In this document: piece by piece, positions 36,401 to 48,522 of the stretch | Numbering within the stretch: the stretch's first letter is position 1 | How the letters are laid out: every line of letters begins with the position of its first letter | Assembly: GCA_013398015.1 (NCBI GenBank) | Contig: VZRR01006581.1 | Location: 65,555-129,554 of the forward strand | Origin: Oreocharis arfaki | Lineage: Eukaryota > Chordata > Aves > Passeriformes > Paramythiidae | Length of the DNA: 64,000 bases | Direction of reading: 5' to 3' | The notes under the pieces: generated by a model | The model's input: the letters and a program-made list of their open reading frames with translations, nothing else | The model's database searches: none | What the model was told of the DNA's origin: nothing | Position numbers and translations under genes: made by a program

Positions 36401-37044
36401 TGTTTGAGGCATTTTTCAAATGAACATCCCATGGGGCTATTTCAGTGGGACTCAAGGGACACGTGCTCATCTTCACAGGGAGCCATCTTGCCACTTCCAG
36501 TGAGCTTGTACAGCAGCAGAGCTTTGCAGAGAGCTGGGAGTCTGGGAGAGGTACATGCTTTCCACACCTTCTGTCCTTTCATCTGAGCTCCTCTCCCTCA
36601 TCCTTGATTCCAAACACTCCCTTGAATCAGTGTACGGTACACAAGCTCTGTGCCACTCTTCCACAGCTCAAACAGGCTTATGAGCAAACAACAAAAATCC
36701 TGTTGTGCTGCCTGAGTGTGTCCTCCCTTTCATGGCATGAGCTGCTTCATGGCCTTTAAATCATCTCCCTTTGTTGCAGCCACACACGCCTTCTGGAATT
36801 TAGGCTTTGCAAAGTGCCGTCAGTCGCCTCCAACATCCCACTCAGAGCCCACCAGGCCTCAGAAGCTTGGGAGGGATTTTCTCTTCTCCCCTTTTCTATT
36901 TTTTTTTCGTTTTTTTTCCCTGCCGAAATCCCAAAACCAATCCCAAACTCAATTTGGCAGCCCAAATCCCAAGCTGAAAGTGAATCGCTGCTGCTGGCTG
37001 CCCTCCAGCATTCCTCTTGGAGCGAGTCAGGATCTGGAATGTCA

Positions 37045-37757
37045 GAATGTCAGAAGGCAGCGGCGGGAGGGACGGGAGAAGCCTGTGCGTGGGTAAGGGC
37101 GCCGGGGCGGGGGGAGGAGGAGGAGGAGGAGGAGGATGGAACAAAACCCAACTTCAGCTGGACTGCCCCTTTCCAAACCAGCATTTGTTCCTGATTTATG
37201 CTTTTGTGTTTTCACTTAAAACGTGCAGCTCCGTGCAGCAAGGGCAGAGCTCGCGGCCGCGCTCTGGAGTAAATCAGGGTTTACTTTTCCTTTCCTTTTT
37301 TTTAGCTTTTTTTGGCAAATGCTTCATGTCTAGATAAACCCAGCCAGTTTCCAGCTCTCTCCTTGAGCTGGGAGTTTCTGCCTCCTGCAGTTCTGGGGAG
37401 AGGTTGATCCCTCTGGGCCTGTGGCACGCTCTGGACGAGGGGAAATGTCCTTTTGCGGAGAAGTCGGGACGGGGCCCAGGCAGTGAGGCTGGCACGGAGC
37501 AGCGCCCGGCACTGGAGCACAGCGAGTCCTTGACACCTCTGCTTCTGCTCGGACAAGAAACATTGTGGAGCCTCAGCTCTTCCTGCAGCAGATTAATGCC
37601 TAAAATTATACACCCTAAACAGCAGGGTTTAATTACCAGAGCTGTGAATAGTTTAATTAGTTTGTTCTGACCTTGGAAGGAAGACCTGCCCAGCGCCGTA
37701 GAGCGACAGGAGAGCAAGACTGGTGTTGCTTCTCACAGACACCCAGCCCGCGAGGCC
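37045..37757 (+). promoter_or_regulatory. inferred internal promoter region and 5' UTR of the small-subunit transcript
   Basis: The small subunit starts from its own first exon, so a promoter must lie upstream of 37758. The DNA just upstream contains a CpG-rich patch (37045-37110), a GGA run, a second CpG cluster with a NotI-type core (about 37245-37270) and a CpG-containing leader. No clear TATA box was found at a standard distance. The exact start site cannot be read from sequence. A plausible noncoding first exon ends at the donor gtaagg (37093), with an acceptor ttctcacag ending at 37738. Confidence 0.5.
37111..37136. repeat. GGA triplet run
   Basis: Purine-rich run of GGA units directly downstream of the CpG-rich patch. 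Confidence 0.85.
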
Positions 37758-37859
37758 ATGTCGTCCCTGTACACCAGGAGTAAGGAATATACTCGCAGCA
37801 GGAAGGCTCAGTCAGACTCTCCCCCGTCCTCTCCTTCCCCGATCGCAAAGACACTCAGA
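37758..37859 (+). CDS. PPP1R12B: PPP1R12B small-subunit (M20/M21) first coding exon
   Basis: The ATG at 37758 has G at -3 and opens 34 codons, MSSLYTRSKEYTRSRKAQ then SDSPPSSPSPIAKTLR, ending in phase 0 at the donor gtaagc. This N-terminus is that of the heart/smooth-muscle small subunit of myosin phosphatase, known from PPP1R12B. It splices to the microexon at 52390, giving TLR/HERLSR and a 203-residue protein that lacks the PP1-binding, ankyrin and inhibitory-site regions. It keeps the C-terminal coiled coil and zipper. The long form ends its own segment in ETR, so both forms join HERLS after Arg. Confidence 0.93.
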
Positions 37860-40039
37860 GTAAGCAGCTTTTTCCTTTCTGTATTACCCTGCTCAGCACA
37901 CGCTCTGAGCAGAGCTCGGTGGTGGCGGTTTGTTGTCTTACCCTTGGAGACCTGTGGCTGTGGTTTCCTGTGGAAAGAGGATGGTTTAAATAAAACTTGG
38001 GATGGTGCCTCTGCAGCAACAGGTTTTAAGCAGCTGCCAGAGTCCCTACACTGGGATCAGCTGTGTTAGTGGTGTAGGGAGTTGCTGGGATGGTAGTTTC
38101 CCCCTGTCCTGGAACATGGCTCTCCTGGTAGGCTGTTGCTGGATGAAAACCTCCCTGGTGAAAATGAGGCAGAACCTGACCAGCTTGTTAAACTGCACTT
38201 TTTCCATAAACACTTTGATATCGCTGGTGAAACGAGGTTTGTGTTCAACTTTCACCCCTGGGACTAAGCTGGCTTGTGCTGTAGTTTAATCATTTCAACA
38301 CCACCAAAAAATTGAAGAAAACTACCTGTAGCAGGAGGCAAGTCAAGGTAGTTACCTATACTCCCCAAATCAGAGCTGCAATCCTCCTCTCCCAAGGTGT
38401 TGGAAAGTTGGGAATGCTTCCCAGCAGTATTGCTGATAGCTCCAGAGTCATAGGAGAAGCTGTCACAAACCTTCTGGGTCCGTATCATTGTACAGGCAGC
38501 CTCTTCACCATCGAGAAATATTATCATGCTGGAGTCAAAGCCTGAGGAATTAGTTTTTAACAGCCAGGCTAATTTTAGATGGGAGCATTAAATTAATTCC
38601 AGCACTGGTATTTGCTCAAATCAGATATGCATTGTCTGCTCTGTTGGAAGGGACAGATCTTGGTATGGAAAAAGTATTGCCCAAAATATTTGAGTTTCAG
38701 TCCGCTGCTGTGGCAATAATGGAAGCAGTTCCTGACCTCAGGAGCTTCAGCCTCCAGGCTTCTGTGGCTGCTGGTTGCCCTGGGCTGTTAACTGTAATCA
38801 GGAGCAGGTGGTTTCTTCCCTCTGCAGCTGGAGTGTCTTTGGGATGGTTCAGCTAATCTGAAACTATCCCCCGTGGGCTTGGGTGGGCTTCCCTCATCAG
38901 GTGAACCACTGTGCTTACCATTCCACACTAAAGGGCTGCAGTATTGATCACCAGCCTGATAAACAGGTGGGGAACCATTCCAGTGTGCTGGAAATGGTTT
39001 CATTTCTTTCACACCCCAAGTTTTTAAGGTCAGACGTGTTCAGACTGACTCATTTCTCCCTCTTATGCATCTGGGCATATGAGTGAGTGACAAACATCTC
39101 ACAAGAGCTCTGAGCTGTGCCTAGAGCAGGCTGACAGGAGGGGCTGGTTCCTCTGTCCAGAGCCATGGGAGGAACTGCAGACTCTGGGGGTCCGTGGGTG
39201 TTGGAGAAGGTGGTTGGAGCTCTCGGGTGGTTACAGGAAGGTGCCAGGTGGGAATGAGAGGGCCTGGAGAAGAGCTTCTTGTGGCAGTGAGATTTTGATG
39301 AAAATCAACACTTGAGCATGGAAATCCTTGCAGTGGGAAGGCAGTGCTAGCTGTGACTCCACAGCACCAGTAGAGAGAAACCAGGTGGGGAATGCAGCAG
39401 CGTCGACTCAGACAGTGTAGGAAACAGCCCTGGTGCTATCTGGGTTATGGAAATAGCCCATGCCTTAAAAGGCTAATTAGGGAAGGATTGACTTCAGGCT
39501 AAAACAAGGATCTGAGTTAACTCTTTATCCAAGACAATGTAATTTTGCCACGAGCAAGAGAAATAGCGGAGTTTGGATTACTCTGGGTTTGTCCCATGTG
39601 TTTATTCCTCGCCACCCACTCCCCTATGCCCACAGTAACAAGCCTGTGCCACAAGGAGCTACCACCCTTCATAAACCAGGTAGGAATGTGCTATCTTGGA
39701 GCCTTTTATCTTTCCATCCAGTCCGTTGATACCAGCAGAGCTGTGGGCTCTGAACGTTCCCAGCTGAGCAGGGGTGCGAGCACACACGAGCAGGCAGGAG
39801 CCTCACATATGGTGCACACAGGGAGAAAACTGTTGGAGAACCAGGCAGAGCAAAGGAGATTTGACTTGTCGAGGTGTCAGTGCCAAACAGCTGCATTAAA
39901 TGTCATTTGCCAAGCAGTTTCCCGTGGCATTCCGTCTGCACTTGCACTGCTGCTTGGAATACTCCTCCTTAGGAGTTAGGATAATATTGCCTCAGGTTTT
40001 TCTTCCTTTGATTGATGGGAGCTCCCCAGATGCACAGCT

Positions 40040-40071
40040 AAGGAAGGGGGGCACTGAGGAAGGGGGGCACT
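40040..40071. repeat. tandem duplication of a 16-base G-rich unit
   Basis: The unit gaggaaggggggcact (first copy begins with taagg) appears twice in a row. Confidence 0.75.
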
Positions 40072-40510
40072 TTGCAATGAACTCATGCAATCTGTAAGAG
40101 AGGGAATATCCTCCCTGGAGCTTATGGTGACAGTGGGGTGTTGGTCCCTGTGCCAGGTCAGCATCGTCCCATAGCCCTGGGACCTCCATAAACTAAAATA
40201 CCCAAATCCTGTTAAATCCTCCAGAGTAAATGTTGCTTTAATGAGGATGTTCCTCAAAAGAGGAAACTCAAACCCCTTTGAAGTCAATTCACATCGTCCC
40301 ATTATTTGGCACAAGCTTCAGATGTTTGGCAGTGGGTACCTTTTCATCATGTTTTGCACCATAGTGATTTAGCTTGAGGTTTCTCCTCCTGAAAAAAATA
40401 ATATTAATTTCCAAGGGTGTAATAGGCATCCAGTGGCATGAAACCTGTTGTGTTTATTTAAGCAAATAAATGACAGGATGAGAAGGGTGAGAGTGAACTC
40501 AAGGACTGGA

Positions 40511-40533
40511 TTTTTTTTTTCTTTTTTTTTTTA
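40511..40533. repeat. poly-T tract
   Basis: Two T-runs of 10 and 12 bases split by a single C. Confidence 0.9.
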
Positions 40534-40896
40534 TTCCTATTACTGCTGGGCCAGTCATTTTTTCATAGGAAGTACCGTGTAGTTTGTGATTAGGCTTATC
40601 CATCTGTTTGTTGTGGCACTTTGTAACCCTTGTGCTTCTCCACGGGATATTGGTTAGGTGGGAAAACAAAAGTTAAGGAGAATGCCTGCTCCCAAATTAC
40701 AGTAGAGATTCCAGATGCAGCTTTTCGGTTGTTTCCCACCTCTTTGTCAAACCTTCCCGTTTTTTATAAAGTGCTCCTTCTTAATTTATTAGCTGATATT
40801 TTTTGAACTAAAAAAGACCATCAAAACTTAAAATTGTCATTGATGTGAGTGGGCTGCTGGTTCAGTACTGGCTGCATCTGTGTGCCTGCCATCACT

Positions 40897-41346
40897 TAGA
40901 ATCCCAGAATGGCCAGGGTTGGAAGGGACCTTAAAGCTCATCTCGTCCCCCCCCCTGCTGTAGGCAGGGACACCTTCCACTAGCCCAGGGTGCTCCAAGC
41001 CCCATCCAAACTGGCCTTGGACACTTCCAGGGATGGGGCAGCCACAGCTTCTCTGGGCACCCTGTGCCAGGGCCTCCCCACCCTCACAGCCAAAAATTTC
41101 TTCCCAATATCCCATCTATCCCTGCCCTCTGCCCCCCAAAGTCCATTCCCTCTTGTTCTGTCACNAGCAGGGCACAGGGGCCGAATCCCCCCCTGCCCTG
41201 CTGCCCACGCTGGGGGCTCAGCACAGCACACGGGGAGTTCTGGGCTGCCAGAGCTCGTGGCCAGGGCACGTTGAGCTTCTCATCCACCAGCACCCCCATG
41301 TCCTTCTCGCCAGGGCTGCTCTCTGTCCATTCTCTGCCCTGCCCGG
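40897..41346 (-). mobile_element. CR1 LINE fragment, about 450 bp
   Basis: Antisense CR1 from the tail tagaatcccagaatggcc through accttaaagctcatctcg and tcttcccaatatcccatc to caccagcacccccatgtcc, part of the region upstream of the minimal tail. It contains the lone N. Confidence 0.92.
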
Positions 41347-41964
41347 TTATGAAGTAGCCACTTGATGGTTGTTACTCACTCCTCAAGAGATTCTGTATAA
41401 TTCTCCTTGTTCTGTCCATGCTCACAGTTTCACTGCAAGGCTCTTTCCCTCTGATGTTAGATCGCTCCCTCGTTAAGCCACCTTCAGAGCTCATAACCTG
41501 AGCTTTCCAGATGAATTTTTATCAGGAAGGGCTCAGCAATAAAGCTCAAAGTGTACGCAGTGGTCTGCACTGATTTATTTTATTCTGCCTTTCACTGGAG
41601 CATCTGAAGGAGCCGTGCTGGGTGAAATATGGGATGCAGGAGCATCACCTTTTATGGGCCGTATGTTTTCACCAAGTCACTTGATAGTAATACTTGAGTA
41701 TAAAAAGCAGCAGTTCCCAAATCACCGTCTCTGTTAAGGAGCCCCCACATTGGGCCCGAGGTGCTCTGAGCAGTGCTCTGAGCACTGATTACCATGGCAG
41801 CAAATGCACCCAGGCTGGCTACGGTCGTGTGCTCACATACGTCGGGAAGGCAAAGCGAATTACAGCAACAGGAAAAGCTAATGCACAAAAATGTGAGCGG
41901 CTGAGCTGCAGGTGCTCAGCATGCAAATCACACTATCAGGGTTGGTGTTAATGTGTAAGTGATC

Positions 41965-42196
41965 ACAGAATCACTGAGTGGTTTGGTTGGAAGGGACCTT
42001 AAAGCTCATCTTGTCCCACCCCCACCATGGGCAGGGACACCTTCCACTATCCTAGGTTGCTCCACTCCAAGCCCTGTCCAGCCTGGCCTTGGACACTTCC
42101 AGGGATGGGGCAGGAAGAATTTCTTCCTTACATCTGATCTAAATCTCTCTCACTGTACTTTAAAACTGTCCCCGCACTTGTCCTGTCACGTGCCCG
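41965..42196 (-). mobile_element. CR1 LINE 3' fragment
   Basis: Antisense CR1: gtttggttggaagggacc, ccaccatgggcagggacacc, gcctggccttggacacttcc, gaatttcttccttacatctg. Confidence 0.92.
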
Positions 42197-43667
42197 TGTA
42201 AAAAGTCAATGTCCCAGAGTGCTGGGAGGTCGTTAGAAATGCCTGATAGGATTACAGCCTTCCTCAAGTTTGGAATATGAATGTGTCAGATGGTCAGTTT
42301 TTGCTCTGTGGTGTTTTTGCAACAGGTTCCATCCGTTTCAGATATTCCTGGTCACAGGTTTATTCTCACATGGGGTTTTCCTCTATGAATCATTTAACTT
42401 GCTGTGCTGCCACTGCCAATGTGTTAGAGAATAAAAAGTGTTATGAAAATATTTCTCCAGGCACCTTTATCTTCCTGGATTTCCATTTAGTGGCTTGGAC
42501 CCATTTGGTTGTGATAAAAGTGATGCTGCATAAGTTGAAACGGGATCAAATAAGTTGTCTCATGACAATTTCTGTCTAATTTCTGGGTTGCTGACCAGTT
42601 ACACAGTGTTTGTGGAAATGATTCCCTTCTCTCCCAGCAGCCAACAAGAGATGTGGGATACTGAAACTTGAACTTTCAGACAATTAACCTTCGTCTGTGT
42701 TCTCCAGCACCCTGCTTTGTTTATCCCTGGTTATTCCTCAAACATAGTATTTCTCAGATGGGTATCAGGATGAAATCCTTCTACGTTGTTTGTCCTTGGG
42801 GTTTTTTTTTGAGTTTTCTTCTGTAAATGTCTATGTCTGGAAGCATATCGGGAACTTCTGGTCATTCCCAGGGCACCACCCGTGAGATGTTCCCTGCTGT
42901 GACTCAGTAACCAGATGATGCTCCTGCATCTGGATGTATAAACAAGATGGGTCAGGGCATGTGCTGTGACCTGTGGGCTGAATGGCTTCTGTCCCTGAGG
43001 CTGAAGTTCCTTCAGCTCTCCTCCCTCCCGAGCAGCAGAATTGATCCAAGCCAAAGCTGGAGAAGGGAGTCTGTTAGCTATTAAAGGCTCTGAGTGGTCA
43101 TGGATGATTTGGAAAGGGCCTGGTGTAACACTACAGCCTCATTTAAAGCTCCTGTTTGACCCTCAGCTGCCTGGTCAGAGGTGTTGCCTTTGGAGAAGCT
43201 GGTTAAGCAGTTGGAGAGCAATCCCTTGGGACAGCTCAGCCTTGAAACCACAGCTCATTGAAGGAGGTCACAAGGTCAGGGGCAGCTTGAGGTTCCACCA
43301 GAGCAGGGAATCAGTTGGGACTGTAAAAGGGGTGAAGGGAGGAGGAGAAAGAAGATACCCTTAATTTGGGTCAGTTCATGGTACAGCCACAAAACCAGGG
43401 ACAGAGAGAGGGGGAAGTGCTGAGGGATGGGAATGAGCGGCCACAGGAGTGATGGGGAGAGTGGGAGGAACCTCTGTGAGCAGCAGACCACTTCATCCTG
43501 CTGAGCTGGAAACCAGTGTCTGCTTCCCTGCAGGAGCCCACTAGAGTTCTGTTTTTCATAAAATAAACACAAACCCATCAAAAATAGGGCTGGAAGAGAG
43601 ACAGAGCCTGGTTCCTCCGTTTCCCTGTGTACTGGCAGCTCTACTTGTGCTATTCATAGGAGGTTGT

Positions 43668-43755
43668 GCATAGAATCATAGGATCATGGAACCATTAAAG
43701 TTGGAAAAGCCCTCTAAGATCACTGAGTCCAAACATTAACGCAGCACTGCTGGGT
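43668..43755 (-). mobile_element. CR1 LINE tail, left arm of a foldback
   Basis: Antisense tail: catagaatcataggatcatgg, aagttggaaaagccctctaag, gagtccaaacattaacgc. Confidence 0.88.
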
Positions 43756-43781
43756 GGGGATCGTTCTCATCTCCCAGGTAA

Positions 43782-44072
43782 CGAGCGACAGGACAAGAGG
43801 AAATGGTCTCAAGTTGCCCCAGGAGAGGTTCAGGTTGGATATTGGGGAAAATTTCTTCCCTGAAGAGATGGTCAGGCCCTGGCTCAGGCTGCCCAAGGCA
43901 GAGGTGGAGTCACCATCCCTTGAAGCGTTTGAAAAACATGTGGATGTGGCACTTGGAATATCACACCTGGGGACATGAATTAGTGGTGAACATGGCAGTG
44001 CTGGGATAACATTTGGGCCTGATGGTCTTAGAGGGCTTTTCCAGTCTTCACAATTCTCTGATTCCATGATTC
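43782..44072 (+). mobile_element. CR1 LINE 3' fragment, right arm of a foldback
   Basis: Sense CR1: acaggacaagaggaaatgg, gttggatattggggaaaat, aaacatgtggatgtggcac, ending in tagagggcttttccagtc and gattccatgattcc. Confidence 0.9.
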
Positions 44073-45351
44073 CAGTTTTGCTGCTATGTGCTGCCTATGC
44101 CCACAGTGCTGTTGTGGGAATGTGGCTGCTGGCTCAGGAGGTGTTCACTGGATTTTGGAGTGAACTTGGCACTGAAAAGTTGCCGTGTTGGCTGTTGGCA
44201 GCTCTCACCCTCACTGGTGGCTCAAGAGGTATTTAAGTCCCTGATGAAACACCTGAGAACATCCTGCCAGAGCTTTTGCAAGGCAGGGAAGGGGTTCCTG
44301 CAGACCTCTGACATTCTCATCTGGAAGAAATTTAGGAGCAGAAATCTTTTCCTCTCATGTCACTTGGCTGCTTAGTTTTTATTTCCTCATGTCTGGAGAG
44401 TTTTGTCTAAGATCACATCGCTTTGCAAAATTAAATTTTTCACCAATAAAATTTGATCCCTTAGAAAAGAAGGAAAAAAGAGCAACAAACCCTGAGTTTC
44501 AGAATTATGGCCTTTCCTAAATTAAAATACTGTCCAGCCTGATGTTTTACATGGCGAGTTTTATCCCCAAGAGACAGTGGGAATAAACTGCAGCTGCTGG
44601 AAAGCCCATGGGCCATGGGAGGGTTTTGGAGCACTGAGCCACAGGCTGGCCATGGCACACATGGCACAGACCAGCATCCGACTGCAGCTTGTTTGGTGTG
44701 GCAGGAGATGTGGCCATCAGTCCCTCACAGCCCTGGATGTTTGTTTCTGACTTAATACGTGCTGTTTGTACTGCAAATGATGGGATCTGCTGCAGCCAGC
44801 TGCCAAAGCCACTATTCCATCTTGGAGAAGCTTTTAATATTATGCTTCAGTAATAGCAGTTTTTCTTAAGCAAAGTTTATTGATTTATAGTTGGAGAAAA
44901 CATATTTTGCATCAGGCTTTGGGGAGTTGGAGGTTACGTGGAGGTGGTTGGGCTGCGCTGGATTATTAATCATATCCACGGGATTTTGGAATCCTTGCAT
45001 TTGCACAATTGCAGGCTCGAGCTGGAAGCAGCACATCCATCACACCGGTGGAGCTAACGGGATGCTGCACAAACCACAGCTCTCAGGTCAGAGGAGCAGC
45101 ATTCTGAGGGAGGCAATGACCTCGAAATAACTCTCAAAAGCAGAGTTCAGCCAGACCTTCGAATTATTCTACGCCCACTGAAAAACTAAACTTGATCCCA
45201 TCCATTCCTGACTGGAATGATAAATGCGGCTGGAGGGGAACACCGACCTGAATTGTACCCACTGGGGATGGTCCAAGGTGTCCCAGGCAGCCTCCTCCTG
45301 GCTTTTCTTCCTTCCAGTTCAGCTCTGGCTGCGCTGGCTTCTGGAGGATTC

Positions 45352-45890
45352 CTGCCCTCAGCAGCACCCTGCTCTGCCCTGGCGTGGCCTCACCTTGAGT
45401 CCAGGGGGGCAGTTTTGGGCACCTCAATATAAGAAGGATCTGAAGCTATTGGAGAGTGTCCAAAGGAGGGACACGGAAATAGGGAAGGGTCTGGATGGGC
45501 CATTCAAGGAGAGGCTGAGGGCACGTGGTCTGTTCAGCCTGAAGGAGCCCGAGGTCAGACCCCACCGGGGGCTGCAGCTCCTCCCGAGGGGCAGCTCTGA
45601 TCTCTGCTCTCTGTGACAGTGACAGGAGCCAGGGAAGGGCTGGAGCTGTGTCAGGGGAAGGTCAGGCTGGAGATCAGGGAAAGGTTCTTCCCCCAGAGGG
45701 TGCTGGGCACTGCCCAGGCTCCCCAGGGAATGAATGGGCACAGCCCCAAGGCTGCCAGAGCTCCAGGAGCGTTTGGACAAGGCTCTCTGGGATGCACAGG
45801 GTGGGATTGTTGGGGGGTCTGTGCAGGGCCAGGAGGTGGGCTTGATCCTCATGGATCCCTTCCAGCTCAGGACATTCCATGCTCCTAAGA
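45352..45890 (+). mobile_element. CR1 LINE fragment, about 540 bp, with the 164-bp block
   Basis: Long sense copy: tggcgtggcctcaccttgag, agttttgggcacctcaatat, ggagagtgtccaaaggaggg, gggctggagctgtgtcagg. Its 45680-45843 stretch is identical to 29510-29673. It ends near ttccagctcaggacattcc without a clear octamer tail. Confidence 0.92.
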
Positions 45891-46321
45891 GGGAGAGGTT
45901 GTCCTTTGGAGCACACATCAGCCTGGCCCAGCGCTGGAGCTCATGCAGGGGCAGCCGAACCACGTAACTGCAGGAACATAGTGGCTTTTGCTTATAAGGG
46001 GAAAGAACACCCAAACCAGCTGGCTTTATTTTACATTTAATTTCTAAAATAAACATGGCTCAAGAAAGAGTATATTTGCCAGCACAAGAATAAAATAGAG
46101 GGGTTTCTAAAACTTCCCATGTTGCTTAAAGGAGGGCAGAGCTGGAGCTGTGTCCCTGGGTCTCATTACATGGTGGTTAATTAATCGTAGGCATTGATCA
46201 GGATTTCTGAGACAAAATACACCAAAATAAATTCCTTGACAACTCTCTTAAAATAGTGTACACTGTCCTGAGATCGGCCAGTTGGAGATAAAGAAGCACA
46301 AAATGTTCCCAAAGCATCTGA

Positions 46322-46368
46322 TTTTTTTTCTCTTTTTTTCCTTGTTTGTTTTTTTTTCTTTTTTCTTG
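46322..46368. repeat. T-rich low-complexity tract
   Basis: Several T-runs separated by single C or G bases. Confidence 0.9.
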
Positions 46369-46751
46369 AAAAAATGTAAATAGTAGGGAATTGTGCCTTC
46401 ACTGGCTCCAACCTCAGCCACAGAACACAATTGGAAGCAATTAGGGCAGTTTCTGCCTTGGCAGGAGCAGCGGCCAATCCCCCTTTTGGCTCTGCAGTTC
46501 AGGGCTGCATTTTATTGAAACCTTCCATGAGGAATTTGGTTTTAATTATTCATCACTGAGCCCCCAACAGCTGCAAAATTTTCTGAGTTTTTAAGGGAAG
46601 GCTCCTGCCCTCCACAGTCCGAGTACATTTTTAAAATCAGCCCTGGATGGTGTTCCTGGCACAAGGCAGCATCCCAACACTCTGGGTAGGTGGAGTCAGT
46701 ACCCAGCTGTGCCTTTTTCCTGAGACTGACCAATGTCAGCATCCTGAGAAT

Positions 46752-46897
46752 CTCTGGAAGTGTCCAAGGCCAGGTTGGACTGGGCTTGGAGCAACCTGGG
46801 ATAGTGGAAGGTGTCCCTGCCCATGGCAGGGTGTGGCACTGGATGAGCTTTGAAAGTCCCATCCCACCCAAACCATCCTGTGATTCCATGATTCTTT
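46752..46897 (+). mobile_element. CR1 LINE 3' fragment
   Basis: Sense CR1: ctggaagtgtccaaggccagg, cttggagcaacctgggatag, catcccacccaaaccatcc, tgattccatgattctt. Confidence 0.92.
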
Positions 46898-48028
46898 GGT
46901 GCTCTTTGCCCTTTTTCTTGGGTCCTATCTCAGATACTGATGTTTTTCCAGCCCACCTGGGTTGGATCATCTCTGAGCTGGCAAAATGGACTGAACCCCT
47001 TCAGTGTCCTCCACCACCCCAGCACTACCTGGATGTGCTGCCTGCCATGAGATGGACAGGAGGGAAGGTGATGGGATCTCTGGGGTGAGAGCTCTAAGAG
47101 CTGAGGATTACCAGAAGCTTGTGGGCAAGGCTGCAAGTGCTCTGTGCTTTTTAGTTTTCCTTTAGAAGTCACCCCCTCGGGTGTCTGGGCAGCAGTGCCG
47201 GGGCTCAGCTCGGCTGCCGTGCCGGATTCCGAATCAGGACAGTCGCCTCCAGCCCCGCGGGTTCCCCCCAGCCCAACCCCTGCCGTGCTCTGACCCTGTT
47301 TAGATTATGGAAAGATAATTTCACAACTTGATGCTTCCCTGGCTCTTCATGTTTCGAGTTGAATTTTGATCCCAAGGGAAATAAAGGAGTCTGGGCAGAA
47401 CTGCAGTGCTGCTCCAAATTTGCCAGGGAAAGAAAAAAACCTCCAGTGCATTTGTTGACGATGACTGGAATGGATACAGCAGTTTCTCAGCATCCCTTTA
47501 CAAACCCTAAGAGTTTTCTTCAGGAAGGTCAGGAAGGAAAAGACCCTTCTTGCACCAGCTCAGTCAAGTGCACGTGTGGTGCCTCAGGTCTTCATTCCCT
47601 CTGTTCATTCCCAACTTCTCTTCCCAGCAATGAAGGAAGGACAGTTTTGTCCTTCACTTTCTCACTCTGACCTTGGAATTTCCAGCTCTGGGATGGCATC
47701 TCTGAGCAAACAACCTCCTTCCTCACTTTCATGGGCAGTGCAGGGAGCCAGCCAATGCTGCTGGAATTCCGGTGAATATTTGGTGGCTGTTCGAGAGGGC
47801 GGGGCAATGAGGGCAGGGCCAGCGGGGGCTGCGCTGATGGAGCAGTGCAGCTGGAAGCACATGGAGAGAGTTCCGAAGGTGCCATGGTCAAACACAGGGC
47901 AGAACTGAGATGGAAAGAAGCTGTTTTCTACTGAAACTATGTCTCCAGTGTGACATCCCAGTGGCCTCTGAAATGTTTGTCTCTCTTTGAACAAATGGCA
48001 GGGATTTAGCACCTACTCCAGTGCTTCA

Positions 48029-48477
48029 TAGAATGGTGGAATCACAGAGTCACTGAGGTTGGAAAAGCCCTCTAAGGTCATTGAGTCCAACCATTCCCCC
48101 AGCACTGCCACGCTCACTGCTAGCCCCTGTCACAGGTGCCACATCCACATGTTTTTTAAACACTTACAGGGATGGTCACTCCACCACTGCCCTGGGTGTC
48201 TGTGCCAGGGCCTGACCACCCCTTCAGGGAAGAAATTTTCCCTGATATCCAATTGGGAACCTCCTCTGGTGCAACTTGAGGCCATATCCTCTTGTCCTGT
48301 CCCTGTTCGCTGGGAGCAGAGCCCGACCCCCCCCGGCTGCCCCCTCCTGTCAGGGAGTTGTGCAGAGCCACAAGGTCCCCCGTGAGCCTCCTTTTCTCCA
48401 GGCTGAGCCCCTTTCCCAGCTCCCTCAGCTGCTCCTTGTGTTCCAGACTCTTCCCCAGCTTCATTGTTCTTCTCTTA
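48029..48477 (-). mobile_element. CR1 LINE fragment, left arm of a foldback
   Basis: Antisense CR1: catagaatggtggaatcacag, aaagccctctaaggtcattg, ccccttcagggaagaaat, cagctgctccttgtgttcc. Confidence 0.92.
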
Positions 48478-48522
48478 AAAGGGCTCTTCCAGCCTTAACG
48501 GTGCTGTAATTCCGTGATTCCT
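48478..48522 (+). mobile_element. CR1 LINE tail, right arm of a foldback
   Basis: Immediately after the antisense copy the strand flips: aaagggctcttccagcctta then gtaattccgtgattcctgg, a sense CR1 tail. Confidence 0.8.

Larger units (their letters stand above)
20445..37757. other. long intron, first part (upstream of small-subunit start)
   Basis: About 17 kb containing CR1 fragments (23374 to 36400), an assembly gap at 32842-32928, an AT-rich stretch near 30750-31000 and GC-rich DNA at 37045-37140. I recognise no coding exon. Open frames of 100 codons or more here (for example near 25.8, 26.5 and 32.0 kb) are largely CR1 or non-conserved sequence. Confidence 0.65.

Noticed and set aside
37600..37660. 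A/T-rich motifs resembling MEF2 sites before the small-subunit start
   Set aside because: The best candidates differ from the consensus in a key base, so they are not strong enough to annotate.
45424..46056. 210-codon minus-strand open frame
   Set aside because: Antisense reading of the CR1 copy at 45352-45890.
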